A stretch of 64,000 nucleotides of DNA from positions 12,665,418 to 12,729,417 of the forward strand of contig JAVDOI010000019.1 of NCBI GenBank assembly GCA_032191485.1, written 5' to 3'. The stretch's first letter is position 1. Every line of letters starts with the position of its first letter. The notes below the pieces were generated by a model, which was given only the letters and a program-made list of their open reading frames with translations, ran no database searches and had not been told where the DNA came from. Of this stretch, positions 1 to 12,442 are shown piece by piece. Made by a program: the position numbers and the translations under genes. The stretch is from Leptoclinus maculatus (lineage: Eukaryota > Chordata > Actinopteri > Perciformes > Stichaeidae).

Positions 1-100
1 AAGTTTCAGCTCTTCCTGTATAAACTGTTGGACAGCAATGAATTTGTACTTAAGTACAGCAGAAGTACTTGGTTGTATTCCAACACTCGTGTTATGATAC

Positions 101-230
101 CGTAGGATGTACGCTGTGGTTGGCAGAAGGACGGCGGCGGTTCTTGCTGCGGCCATGGCAGCGATCCCCTCATCAGTGACCTCCTCCAGGTGACTGATGG
201 CTGAGGCTCCGAGCTCTGCACCCAACTGAG

Positions 231-262
<32 letters not shown>

Positions 263-2068
263 ATGTATCTAATGCTAAACTGTTTCAGAGCTGTTGATTT
301 AACTTAAAGGTTCATCCTTATACAAGCTGTAGCTGCTGGTGTTGTTGAACGGTATTGCTTTACACTAACAGGCTAACAGGTAAACACAGCTTCAGAAGTA
401 AGTGATACCTGAGCAGAGTTCATGGGATGAAGCTCATCTCCGTGGAAGTTGATGTTGAGGCCCATGTCTTTGCCGGCCTGCAGGATGGAGCGAGTAGAGC
501 TGAGGTCAAACACTCCTCGCTCACAGAACACGTCGATGTTGTCGACTCTCAGAGTCCCGGCAGACATCTGTTCTTTCAGCTTCGGCAGCTGAACCTGCAG
601 GATGTCCTCCGTGGCTTCTGCAACTGTTTTCCCTCTGAATAAAGGAGATTAGTTAGAGAGATTAATGTCAGGATGTGAGTTAAAAAGGGTTGAAGAGGGT
701 CCATACTTGGGCACTGCGTGGGCTCCGCAGTAGGTTGAGGAGATGTTGATGGGCAGCGTGCGTCCGGCCTCCTCGATCACCTCCAGCATCTTGAGCTCGG
801 TCGGCAGCTCCAGGCCGTATCCGCTCTTACACTCCACCAGGGTCGTACCAGCTCGCTGCATGCGGACCAGCCTGCCGCTGAGGGAGGCCAGCAGCTCCGA
901 GGCCCCGGCAGCTCGAGTGTGCTCCACGGTGAAGTGGATCCCTCCACCGGCCCGGTGCACGTCCATGTAAGAGGCACCGGCCAGCTGCAGGAGTAACATG
1001 CATTTCATCAATCTTAGTTGTGGAAGTAGATAAGAAAAAGTCAAAATACACTAAACATGATTTACCTTCATTGCAAATTCATGCACCCTGTCACCGGCCC
1101 AGACTGGATGGGTGTGGGCGTCAACCAACCCTGAAACAAGAAGCTTCTTATAAAGCGAATCACTGATATCATATTTTACAGACAGTCCAAGAAAAACACA
1201 ACTTGCATATAAACGTCTGCTGAGCCGATACTCACCGGGCAGGACACACATTCCTGTAGCGTCGATCACTTTATCAAAGGACGATTCTGAATACTGTGCG
1301 CTGATGATTTCTGCCGGCCCCACAGCTTTAATCAGCCCATCACTGGATGAAGAAGTCAGTTGCTTTAATGTCACTTTAGAAGCACAGCTTGGATCTGAAC
1401 ATACAGGTTGACTAAAGTACAGCTTCAACTAAAGCTGAGCCTGAGATGATTTAAAATGGGCGTCATACAGAGGACACCCTCTGGCCGAACTATATTTAAA
1501 CAAACTTTATTTGTGTAATTAATAACAATAGTAATGAATAGAATTGTAGTAGTAAAAGTAGCAAGGTGTAATTTATACATTTATGAACATGCAAACAATT
1601 TAAAAGTGAAAATTATGAATATTTGTGGAAAAGTTCTCAAGTTTTCAGCAATCCAGCATTTGTTTTCTCATATAAAATGAGCAACTACAGCTCCTAGGTG
1701 GCACCAATGTGCGTCACATTACATGTTTAAATTCCCTTTCTTTAAGTTTTACAAAACAAAACCTGCAGATCAACAATAGCTGTGCTGAGATTCAGTAAGA
1801 AGAGCAGCTGCACAGATAAACTAAAGCTGTTTTTGTCACATTCTGCACCATCTCATACATTTAACAGTGTCCCCTCATGCTCGTCACATGGTATGAAGTC
1901 ATCTCAAATGCCTGTTAGTGAGAGAACTTACCTCCCTATCACTACGCTGCCGTTTTCAATCACACACAGATTTTGCATCCCATGTTTGGTGATGAACTTC
2001 TCTCCGTTGTTGCAGATCAGAACCACCTGTTGGGCGTTCTTCACCAGTAGTCTGTAACTTCTGGACAT
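101..2068 (-). CDS. amdhd1: AMDHD1, imidazolonepropionase (partial, exons 1-6; C-terminus outside window)
   Basis: Imidazolonepropionase hydrolyses 4-imidazolone-5-propanoate to N-formimino-glutamate, the third step of cytosolic histidine breakdown. Read on the minus strand the coding exons are about 2068-1932, 1342-1236, 1130-1066, 984-707, 634-409 and 225-101, all with GT-AG borders and continuous frame. The start ATG at 2068 gives MSRSYRLLVKNAQQVVL, aligned by eye to the human N-terminus. The amidohydrolase metal-site motif VDAHTHPVWAG lies in exon 3. AGGGIHFTVEHTR, GTTLVECKSGYGL and STYCGAHAVPK are in exon 4, VDNIDVFCERGVFDL and NFHGDELHP in exon 5, and ELGASAISHLEEVTDEG in exon 6. Exon 6 ends with a donor at 100-96 and the remaining exons lie left of base 1, so the gene is cut by the window, not broken. 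Histidase (HAL), the pathway partner, is the expected next neighbour off the left edge. Family assignment is very secure. Confidence 0.96.
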
Positions 2069-2489
2069 TTTGATTCATCCAAAGCAGAGACCACTAACTT
2101 CAGAGTCACTGGCTTTAAAGCGGTTTGGGATCAGGCAAATATTTGCCCAGGAGAAGAGTTTAAAGTGCAGAGGGAGAGAGAGAGAGATAGAGATAGAGGC
2201 GGTGCTTCTGCCACAGACAACCTGTAATAATTACATATCCTACTCCTGTTATATATCACATGCAAAAAAAACACAACAATCAGGTTTAGGAAAGGGTACA
2301 ATAATCATTTTATTGAGTCTGTATAACAAAGTCACAACAGTAAATTGGCCTCACATACAGTAAAGTAAAAAAAAAAAATGCTTGAAAATAACCTAAACCC
2401 CAAACATTCATTTGTTTCACATGGTGAAAACACAAACACGCATCAACTCAACTACTCAATCACACAACAGGGCCGAGTCCTCTTCATCA
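2069..2489. other. AMDHD1 5' flank and SNRPF 3' UTR (compact intergenic gap)
   Basis: Only 421 bases separate the SNRPF stop codon from the AMDHD1 start codon, both genes reading on the minus strand. A TTTATT near 2309 is an AATAAA poly(A) signal in the minus orientation and fits SNRPF. A GA-rich tract lies near 2170-2200. No other gene is visible. In human, CCDC38 lies between these two genes; there is no space for it here. Confidence 0.7.
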
Positions 2490-3945
<1,456 letters not shown>

Positions 3946-5189
3946 TTTCTGTTGTACTAAATGCTTTATGAGAAGGAATAAACTTGATATATTTTCGTCA
4001 CAGAAACGTTTGTACTTCGCTAAGCAGCTCACACGCTTTACCGCCAAACCGGACGTACAACCTTTGATCTACGAGTAGTCTTCCTGTTTCTACATACTGC
4101 CCCCTGGTGGTGAGGAGTGTACACGGCAACGTGAATCACCGGGAAAACCTTTGATTTGATTAAAAATGCTCCATTTAAAGTAAAAGTCCAGCTTATAAAT
4201 GGTAAGTGTATGATCAGAAAAATATTATATATTTTTTTTATTTTCATTATTTTTTTTTTATTAATTAATCGATTGATTCTTTGGTTTGTAAAAGTTTTGA
4301 ATATAGTGAGAATTGTTGTCACAATTACCCAGAGCCCAAAGCGACACCATCACCATCTTTGTTTTGTTCAACCAACAGTTCAAACATCAACTTTATTAAA
4401 ATATAATCAAATAAATAAAAAGTTTAATTTCTAGCTGTAACAACTGAGAATGAATCTTAAATCCTCAAAAGTTAGTTTAAAGTGATTATACAGTATATTT
4501 ATACTTTATGAAGTGTGTTATTCCCTCTTGCATCATGGTTGGCATCAAAGTGCTGTTAAAAATGACATTCTTTTAAAATATATTAAGTCTAAGGTTAAGT
4601 CCAAAGCAAATAAAGTCATATTACTTTTGTCTGAACTATATCCAGCATCGTTGTTAATCTCTCTATCTGACCTGAGTTGAACTGGACTGTATGTGCAGCA
4701 CCTGCTCTATTGAATATTTCACACCTCGCCAAAGGATTATTCAATAATTATAAACTCTAACCTGTTTAGGAGAAATGAGTGTCATTACTGGGTCGTGCTG
4801 GCTCTCTGTCTGGGAAGCTATTTCTCTCCAGGCACAAACGGTCTGAAGATTTCACTCTTTTTTCTGTGTTGAAGCATTCAACTGTTACTAAAGCCTCCAA
4901 CAAGTTCAAACCTGATACTTTGAATAAAACTAACATCTGACTTCCTACAGTGAAGGGCTGGGTTCTGTCAGAAAATTCCTCTGAAATTGCTCTAGAGTTT
5001 TCTTTGCATGTTTGAAATACTCATGTCCTTACATCATTTAGCCTATTTTTCTTTGAGTCGGTCTCCGTGTAATTAACCAATCCGTCAGTCAGTCACCGTG
5101 TCAGGTATGGCATGATAACAACGTGTGTGTGTGTGTGTGTGAATGTTGAGAGCAGGGGCACGGCTACAGTGGGGGCCAAGAGTAGCACT

Positions 5190-5600
5190 GGCCACAAAAC
5201 AACCATAAAATTATAAATATAAGAAGAAAAAAAATTACCACAACGAGATGCAAAATGACAGGCAAAATGCGACAATAAGGAAAAGATGAACATCCGCAAA
5301 AAGCTAAAAATCGACAACAAAGGCACAAAACAACTTTAACAACAGCAAAACAACCCCAAAGAGTCAAAAAACAACCACAGACACACAAAACAACCACAAA
5401 AAGACGGAAAACAACCACAAAGAGACACAAAACAACCTCAAAGACACAAAACACAAAATTATCACAAAGAGATGCAAAATGACAACAAAAAGACACAAAA
5501 AAGTGTCCACATAGAGATGCAAAAGACCAAAACCACCACAAGGCGATGAAACGTGACCACACAAGAGACAGAAAACGTCCACAGAGAAACACAAAGTCAT
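5190..5600. repeat. Degenerate minisatellite (unit about 20-22 bases, CACAAAGAGACACAAAAC-like)
   Basis: The stretch is built from imperfect copies of a unit such as ACCACAAAGAGACACAAAAC, repeated about 20 times with drift in both sequence and spacing. It creates long spurious open frames on the minus strand, with runs of F, V and L. Confidence 0.85.
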
Positions 5601-6595
5601 CACAGACGGCGTACGACCACAATGAGGAGGAAGACGGCTTTGTTGGAGAGGCCAGTCGGATCATTCCAGTCTGATGCCAACAAACTCTTTGAAGTCTGCA
5701 GAGGAGAGCTGAGAGACTAAAGTTAACCGATTGGAGTGGATGAACTGCAGGAAGTGTAAAGCATGAGACTCACAAATCCAGTGTTTTAAACAGACGAGTT
5801 AGTAAAGACCTGGTTTATCCCCCTTCATGCCAAGAGTTAGATAAGATGTCTATGTGAAGCTACAGCCAGAAGGCTGTTAGCTTAGCTTAGCATAAAGACT
5901 GGAAACAGGAAGTTTAAAGGAGTTTAAGATCCTAGTTTTCTTCTTCACAGAGCGAACAGGTGAGATAGTTTCATTTGGCTCACTGCTTGCTGGACACGGG
6001 TCAGACGCACAGAAAGCAGGTCACGGTCCGATTACACAGCAGACAGAGAAGCCAGAGCCATGCTGTGTTCAGTGGAGCTCGACCGGAGTGGAGACAACAC
6101 TTTTCCAACATCCATGTTTTCTTTCTGTACCGTTACAGAGCACAGGGGGGCACACTGCAGCCTGCACAGTGTCAGCTGCTGTTGATCATGCAGGCTGATG
6201 TTGTGGTAGTTTAAAGCTTTTATTTTTCACATGTGAAAGTCTTTATCCCCCCTCTCTTCTATTTATGGGATATCAAGCAGCCATTGTTGGTAGCAGACGG
6301 CCATGTGGAACACGGAACCAGAATCAAAAAGCTTGCAATTTATTGGTGCATATTTCACTGGTTTTGTGTGGACACCAACAATGTTGTCAACAAAGGCTGC
6401 AGCCGAGCAACCAATCGGTGTAATCTGAAGTACGTCAGCAGCATTACTTTTTGTGTGAGTGTGTGTGTGTGTGTGTGTGCTCCCTCCATCCAAAGCCAAT
6501 TAGTCAGAAATGTGAGCACTCATTAACGGCCCACATCAGCTCTTCATCAGACTCCACGTGGTCTGTACATGTCATGGACACCTGGTGTTAATATG

Positions 6596-7405
6596 ATAGA
6601 GGTGGAGAGTATACTTGAATATTTGTGTAGATAAATATAGTTTATTTTGTGTCCGCTACATTCATTTATCAATATTTATCACACTGACGAACATACAGAC
6701 CAGTGTAACCAGTTTATAAAATGATTAAACTAAAGTGTTAAGTGTTAAGATTCTCTAAACATTTAGCATTGATGCATCATATTAAAGTAACGTGTAATAA
6801 TATTTAACTCATAGGGGCCATTTTCTTGCAGAAACAGGACTTTTACTTTGAAACTTTAAATACTGAGCTGCTAATATTTCTGCACTTTTACTTAAAAACT
6901 TTATCTTTAGAGGACGTTTGCATTGTAAACAATCTGAATACTGGCATCAAAATGTACAATAAGTTCCCGAAAGCAAAAGTACTCATTACGTAGAATGGTC
7001 CATTTCAGAATCACATGTATTAAATTACTGGATTATAATAATTAATGAATTAATAATGTTACAGCTGGTAAATGTGAGCTGATTGTAATTACTGCTGGGT
7101 AGCTTGATCTATAATATGTCATAATTGATTAGTATTTTGTATGAATAAAGAAACTAAAGCTATCAAATAAATGTAAAAAATAAAACTGAGATACATGCAC
7201 TCACATAATAAAGTACCTACAAATAGATTATACAATTCAATTGTTACAGATTAAACAACCAAAAGTATATCAAGCAGTTCAAAGTAGCCCTTACATAATG
7301 CAAATACTTCTGCACTTTTTCATGCATGGCTTTTTGTAATTCAGTATTTTATACTGCAGTATTGCTACTTTTACTGAAGTACTTCTTCCTCCTCCACCAG
7401 ATACT
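6596..7405. repeat. Putative non-autonomous DNA transposon with inverted GGTGGA...AAGTA ends
   Basis: The left end reads GAGGTGGAGAGTATACTT and the right end, on the other strand, reads CTGGTGGAGGAGGAAGAAGT, so the ends are inverted relatives. The interior is AT-rich and carries patches such as GCACTTTTAC, ACTTTTACTGAAGTACTTC and AGTACT-rich segments. The same kind of AGTACT/AAGTACT sequence recurs at about 28430-29152, 32030-32430 and 57840-58140. The class (DNA transposon) is an inference from the inverted ends; no transposase is present. Confidence 0.55.
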
Positions 7406-7639
7406 TAAACAGAGGTTTTGTCTGGATTTAGTAAAACCTTCTCATTAGACACCTTTCATCTAGTTGTCCCTGAAGTCTTCACAAAGGGTCCCCTGGAGGT
7501 TCCTCGTGGACCCTCATGTTGGGACCCTCATGTTGGGACCCCCCCCCCCTCAGGAGCAGGTTGTGGACTCTCTCCAAGTCAGAAGCGCCGCGAACAAACT
7601 GGAATGTTCCTTTAAATGCGAGAAAAAATCTGCGGAGGA

Positions 7640-8053
7640 GAGGCGGAGCTGCTGCTCTCACTACACAACCTCTCCGTCTCTCTCTCTCTCTCTGCAGCTC
7701 CTTAGAAATAGATCTGCGGGGCAGAGCGGGTGAACAGGCGCACACTGCGGGGAAATGAAACACGCTGCGCGTCCCGAAGCAGCAGACGAGCTGAGCAGAC
7801 CCGTTCACTTCACCATCGGTCCTCTTCTCTCCCAGCGGGACATCGCACACCGTCCGGGACCATGTCGCTTCTTCACGAGTTGTTATCGGCTTATTGGATC
7901 GCAGCTGAGTGAAAGAGAAAGTCCACACTGGATTTAAAAGCTACGCACTTGCCACCGCGGATGAAATCTTCGCGTAGTTGATGTCCGAATAACTCCACGG
8001 ATTGTCTCCCTCTTCTTCGCATATCTCGGATTATTCCTTTAAAACGCAGAGAC
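7640..8053 (+). promoter_or_regulatory. NTN4 promoter / 5' UTR region
   Basis: The sequence just upstream of the NTN4 start codon is GC-richer and more CpG-rich than the flanks, with a CT tract at 7675-7697. No clear TATA box is seen. The transcription start cannot be placed from sequence alone. Confidence 0.45.
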
Positions 8054-11000
8054 ATGATGATTTTATTTGCTATCAGCCTGGCCGTGTTGTCAAATGCAGG
8101 TTAGTATGTTTTTGTTGTTGCATCAAACATCCTAATTACAGAGTTATTGTCACTAATTCAACAATGTGAAGGTGCAGCAATGCAGAACTCGCCTGGATTT
8201 TTAGGCAATTTAATGTCTTGACTGGAAGAGTTTCATCCGTGGTGCATTAAACACCTGAGCCCTCATCTATAAAACGGTAATATGTGATATCAAAAACTAA
8301 ATTATGAAACTCAAGTCTCCATGTAAACCTCGAGGAGACACAAAGCAGCGGAGGATATGTCTGAGCCGTATTGTTGTTCACTGCCACAGATTTGGATGGA
8401 AGTCTGTTAGAAATGTAAGAGCTGTGATTTATCTGTATAGATTAATAGCGTCCAGGTTATGTATATCTAAGCTTAATATAACATAATTAACTATCTTGTT
8501 TAATAGTTTATGTCCTATTAACTAGCACAAAATAAAGGTTATTCAGTCTAAAAGGTTCCAGTCTTCCCCTCATGACCTCGCCACATACAGACAGTTATGT
8601 AATTCAGCATGAACTCCACTCTAACAAAAGAACATCCCTCCAGAAAAGATCCCTCAGTGCAAAGGTTCACTGATCCAGGCCCTAAGGTTTAATACGAGTC
8701 TATCTGTGAAGTCACCGACGTTGAAAAACAAAGTGAGCTCCAGGTTCTGGATAATAAATCCGCGTTGGAAGATGACACTGTGGCCCTCGGGGGGGGGGGG
8801 TTGGAGAGCGTCTGGAAGGCGTCTGAATGCTGCTCATCCTACACGAGCTGCCAAACTTTGTCTGTGTTAGAGTCCACGCTGGCTGCAGGCAGGTGCACAA
8901 TGCCTCTATTATGCCTTTTGCATAACATTTCCCATCGAGGTAAATCACTTGGCTTGTGTACACACACACACACACACACTGAGTCACTATTATTCTCAGC
9001 TCGCCCACAGACTCTCTCACATACTCTGTTACTTATTCAGATTTGTCTGTTCACTAAACCCTCCAAAACCTCCAAACCTGCTTATTAAAGAAGTTAAAAT
9101 CGGGAATTTACAAGTTACAACAAAAAAAAACGTTCCTACTTATCTGTAGTCTATCTTTCTCTGCCTCCTTCCTGCATCCTATCGAAGAAATAGTCCCGGT
9201 GACTTGTCCAGTATGTGATTTTGGTGCTATTTTAATGCCTCAATGCTGTGTATTTCATTTACCTTCATTGTACTGGGGTGAAGGTAGAAACCTCAAGAGA
9301 CAGAAATCTCAAAATAGCATGGTTAAATAGTACTAGAAGTGTGTGATTTGGGTGAACTGACCCTTTAAGCTGAGGTATAATGAGTGTCACACCCAGCTGA
9401 CATCTTCTTTTCTGTAGAAAGCAATTTAGTCACCTTATAGTACACATGTAAACTGTTTCTTTCCCCTCTCTCTCTTCCATGCAGGTCTGTCGGTGGAGGT
9501 GTTTCGTGCCGGTGTGGCTCCTCGCTGTGAGAGCCGGGCCTGCAACCCCCGCATGGGTAACTTAGCCCTGGGTCGCCGGGTCCTGACGCAGACCGTCTGT
9601 GGCAACAACGGCACCGAGCTCTACTGCTCGTACTCCGACCCCAACGCCAACCTGGCCTGCGACGCCGCCAAGTGCGCCAAATGCAACGCCGGCCTGCCCC
9701 TCCTGTCCCACCTGGCCGGGGCCATGTCGGACTCCTCCTTCCGTCACCCCAACACCTGGTGGCAGTCGGCTGAAGGGGTGGAGCCTGAGACGGTGCAGCT
9801 GGACCTGGAGGCTGAGTTCTACTTCACGCATCTCATCGTGGTGTTTCGCTCGCCGAGGCCGGCCGCCATGACCCTGGAGCGGTCGCAGGACTTTGGGAGA
9901 TCGTGGAAGATGCTGCAGTACTACGCCGGCAACTGCAGCACCGCCTTCGGGATGGAGGAGGGAAAGGCAGGCGTGGGCCGGGACGGGGCCGCCTGCACCG
10001 CCAAATACTCCGGGGCTTATCCCTGCAACCGTGGAGAGGTGAGGAGGGAGCCGTGTGTCCGTTTTACTGTTCTAAATTACTGCATGTGACAGATGTGGCT
10101 CATAGCAACAAACCACAGCTCTACGGAGCATTTGAGCTTCTTTACGCTCATTGTTTCGGTTCATTCTCACAGCTCTCATCAGCATCATTTCCAGCAACAT
10201 GAGCAGCTGCTTCTAAGCAGTTTAAAAAATGCACCACACGTTCCCAGCATCAATAGAAACAGACAGAAAAAGTTAGCAACTAGCTGGTGGACGTAGTGGA
10301 GCATTTAGCGGCAACAGAGCCAGATGTTTTCCTCGGATATTTTACCCCCCAAGTGACCAAAAGATCCGCTGATGCAGGTTTCAGGGTTGTGACACAAACA
10401 GAGGAGTAAAAAAAGAGCACAAAGACGTAGCACTTTGTTGTTAATAAAAGTAATGAGTGACATATTATATTAACTACATGTTGAATTAAGTTCCAGTGTC
10501 GAGTACACACAGTGACGTTTCTCTCTCTCAAACAACAGTTTCCTCTGAATGTATTTGACCGTAGCGACAACAATTTGACTACCTGCCAGATGTGCGTTGG
10601 TTGATCAACCAACTTGGTTCTTGGTTGATTTCCCACCATTTCTCGTCAAAGCAGGTTGACGCAGGTTGACGCAGGTGGAAAGGAGGTGCGGATACACACC
10701 TGCAGTGAAACGCTGGAGGGGGGTGACGGAGAGTTTCCTGCTCAGCTTTTTTTCTCCCTCTATGAATGAATTGTTAATTATGTCATATCAGGTAAATCAT
10801 AATACAAGCCAGTGCGCTCATTCTTTTCTTAACAAATGACTTAAAGTGTATCATTACCCACCCTACTGGAACAAATTCAGTCCTGCCCGCTGTAAGTCAC
10901 GCAACATGCGAGAAGACATACAGTCATACCGGCTGAGCAGAATGAAAGCAGAGCTCAGCGGGAAGCTTTGTGTGTGTGTGTGTGTGTGTGCGCGTGAGTG

Positions 11001-12408
11001 AGTGTTTAATAGGCGTACTTTGACTGTAGCACGAGAGGGCTTCCTGAAGCCCATTGATGTTTAATTGAAGCAGTGTGTGTCGGGAGCTGCTCTGCAGATG
11101 TGTGTGGAGGCGCATGCCAAGCGTGGTGCTGCTCCGGACTCCCTGCAGCGCTCTCATATGTGTCTACGCCCTCTTTTTGACGGGCCCTCTCTTCTACGAC
11201 TCCTTCCGGGTATTCAGCTGTCAGTGGCCTCATTCTGCTGCTGTATCATAAATCTTTCTTTATGTACTTCTGCTTTTGTGCATTTTTTTTTTACATGATT
11301 TTCTCTCCACCTTTTTTGCTCGAGGGTGTGAAAAAATGGCTTCTTTTCTCTTCCGTCTCCCTCTCTCCGACTCTGTGCTTCACATTTTGGTTTGTGCACG
11401 TCTCAGCCACCTGTGCTGGGAGCGTGACCTCTGACCTCTAACCCCTTAACCGATGACCCAGAGATTAAAAGAGGTCAAGTAGCGGTCTGACAGACCTGCA
11501 GCTGCTGCTGCTCAGCTGTTCGCACTCTCTCTGCTCCTGTGTGTTTTTGTTGTGATTGTACAGCAGCTATAATGACAGTTTAACCGTCTGTGGTCTGTGC
11601 AAAGTGATGACAACAAAGCCTTTCACTGTGCACTGTGTATGGATCTCAGGGATGTAGTTCCCCTTTTCCTCTGTGTTTCATGTACAAATATGTTTATAAT
11701 AACTAACTGGGTGTTTTCCAGAGCTTTCGGCTGCGTCTTGTGGCCTTCATCAGCGGATGGAGTTTGCTCAGTTGACGTGGCGAAAGTATATGAACATGGA
11801 AACAAAGAAAGTGTTAATTGAAATCTAAATCTTTGAGAAAACAAATAATACATGTTTTTTTTAGAACAATAAACTAACTAATTTACATCAAACTTACTAT
11901 AACTTAGCACTCAACAAAAGCCTGGTGTCTGCTTCTCAGCTGTGAGGATTTGCTGCTTTTCATTGTAAATAGAATTTATTGTTATTTTGCAACGTCCCTT
12001 AAACAAAAGAATCCATCTGGAAGACATGCTTGTAATATAAGACATATGTCAACATATTATACACCAAACAACTAATTGATTAATTGTAGTCATCAACATA
12101 TTAAATCTATAATGAAAATAATCTTTTAGTTACAGCCTTATGATCATTTTCAGAAAAATTCCCCTCCACTCCTTCAGAGTAAGACAAATGGTACGCTGAA
12201 AGCTTTTTGTGTTCACCTGTAATGTGCAGAAAAAGTGGTCTGTGTGTGTCTGTGTGTGTGTGCATGTGTGCGTGCTGGGTTTCTTGTCTTATTTATGAGG
12301 TCAGCTGGGCTGGAAGAATGTGAGTTTGTTGTAGAGACTGACCTCCTTAGGGAAGAGAGTGAGGCAGACCAGCCAACACACATATTCTCTCTTTTTCACA
12401 GTTCCTCG

Positions 12409-12442
<34 letters not shown>

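Larger units (their letters stand above)
3946..7639. other. Intergenic region between divergent SNRPF and NTN4
   Basis: No gene is visible. The first few hundred bases must hold the SNRPF 5' UTR and promoter. The rest is AT-rich with a TG repeat at 5123-5141, a degenerate minisatellite at about 5190-5600, a repeat fragment with the TTAGCTTAGCTTAGCATAAA signature near 5855-5925, a TG repeat near 6459-6479 and a transposon-like element from about 6596 to 7405. Open frames here lack homology or follow the repeats. Confidence 0.6.

Noticed and set aside
5190..5600. Regularly spaced short repeats resembling a CRISPR array
   Set aside because: Units are imperfect, contiguous and without unique spacers, and the genome is eukaryotic.
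5164..5664. 166-codon minus-strand open frame rich in F, V and L
   Set aside because: It is the translation of the CACAAAGAGACACAAAAC-type minisatellite; the apparent membrane protein is a repeat artefact.
10039..10089. Read-through of NTN4 exon 2 to a stop at 10089
   Set aside because: GAGAG|GTGAGG is a good donor and the frame resumes in exon 3 with the conserved VIYRTLPKWESLDPFG, so the extension is intronic.
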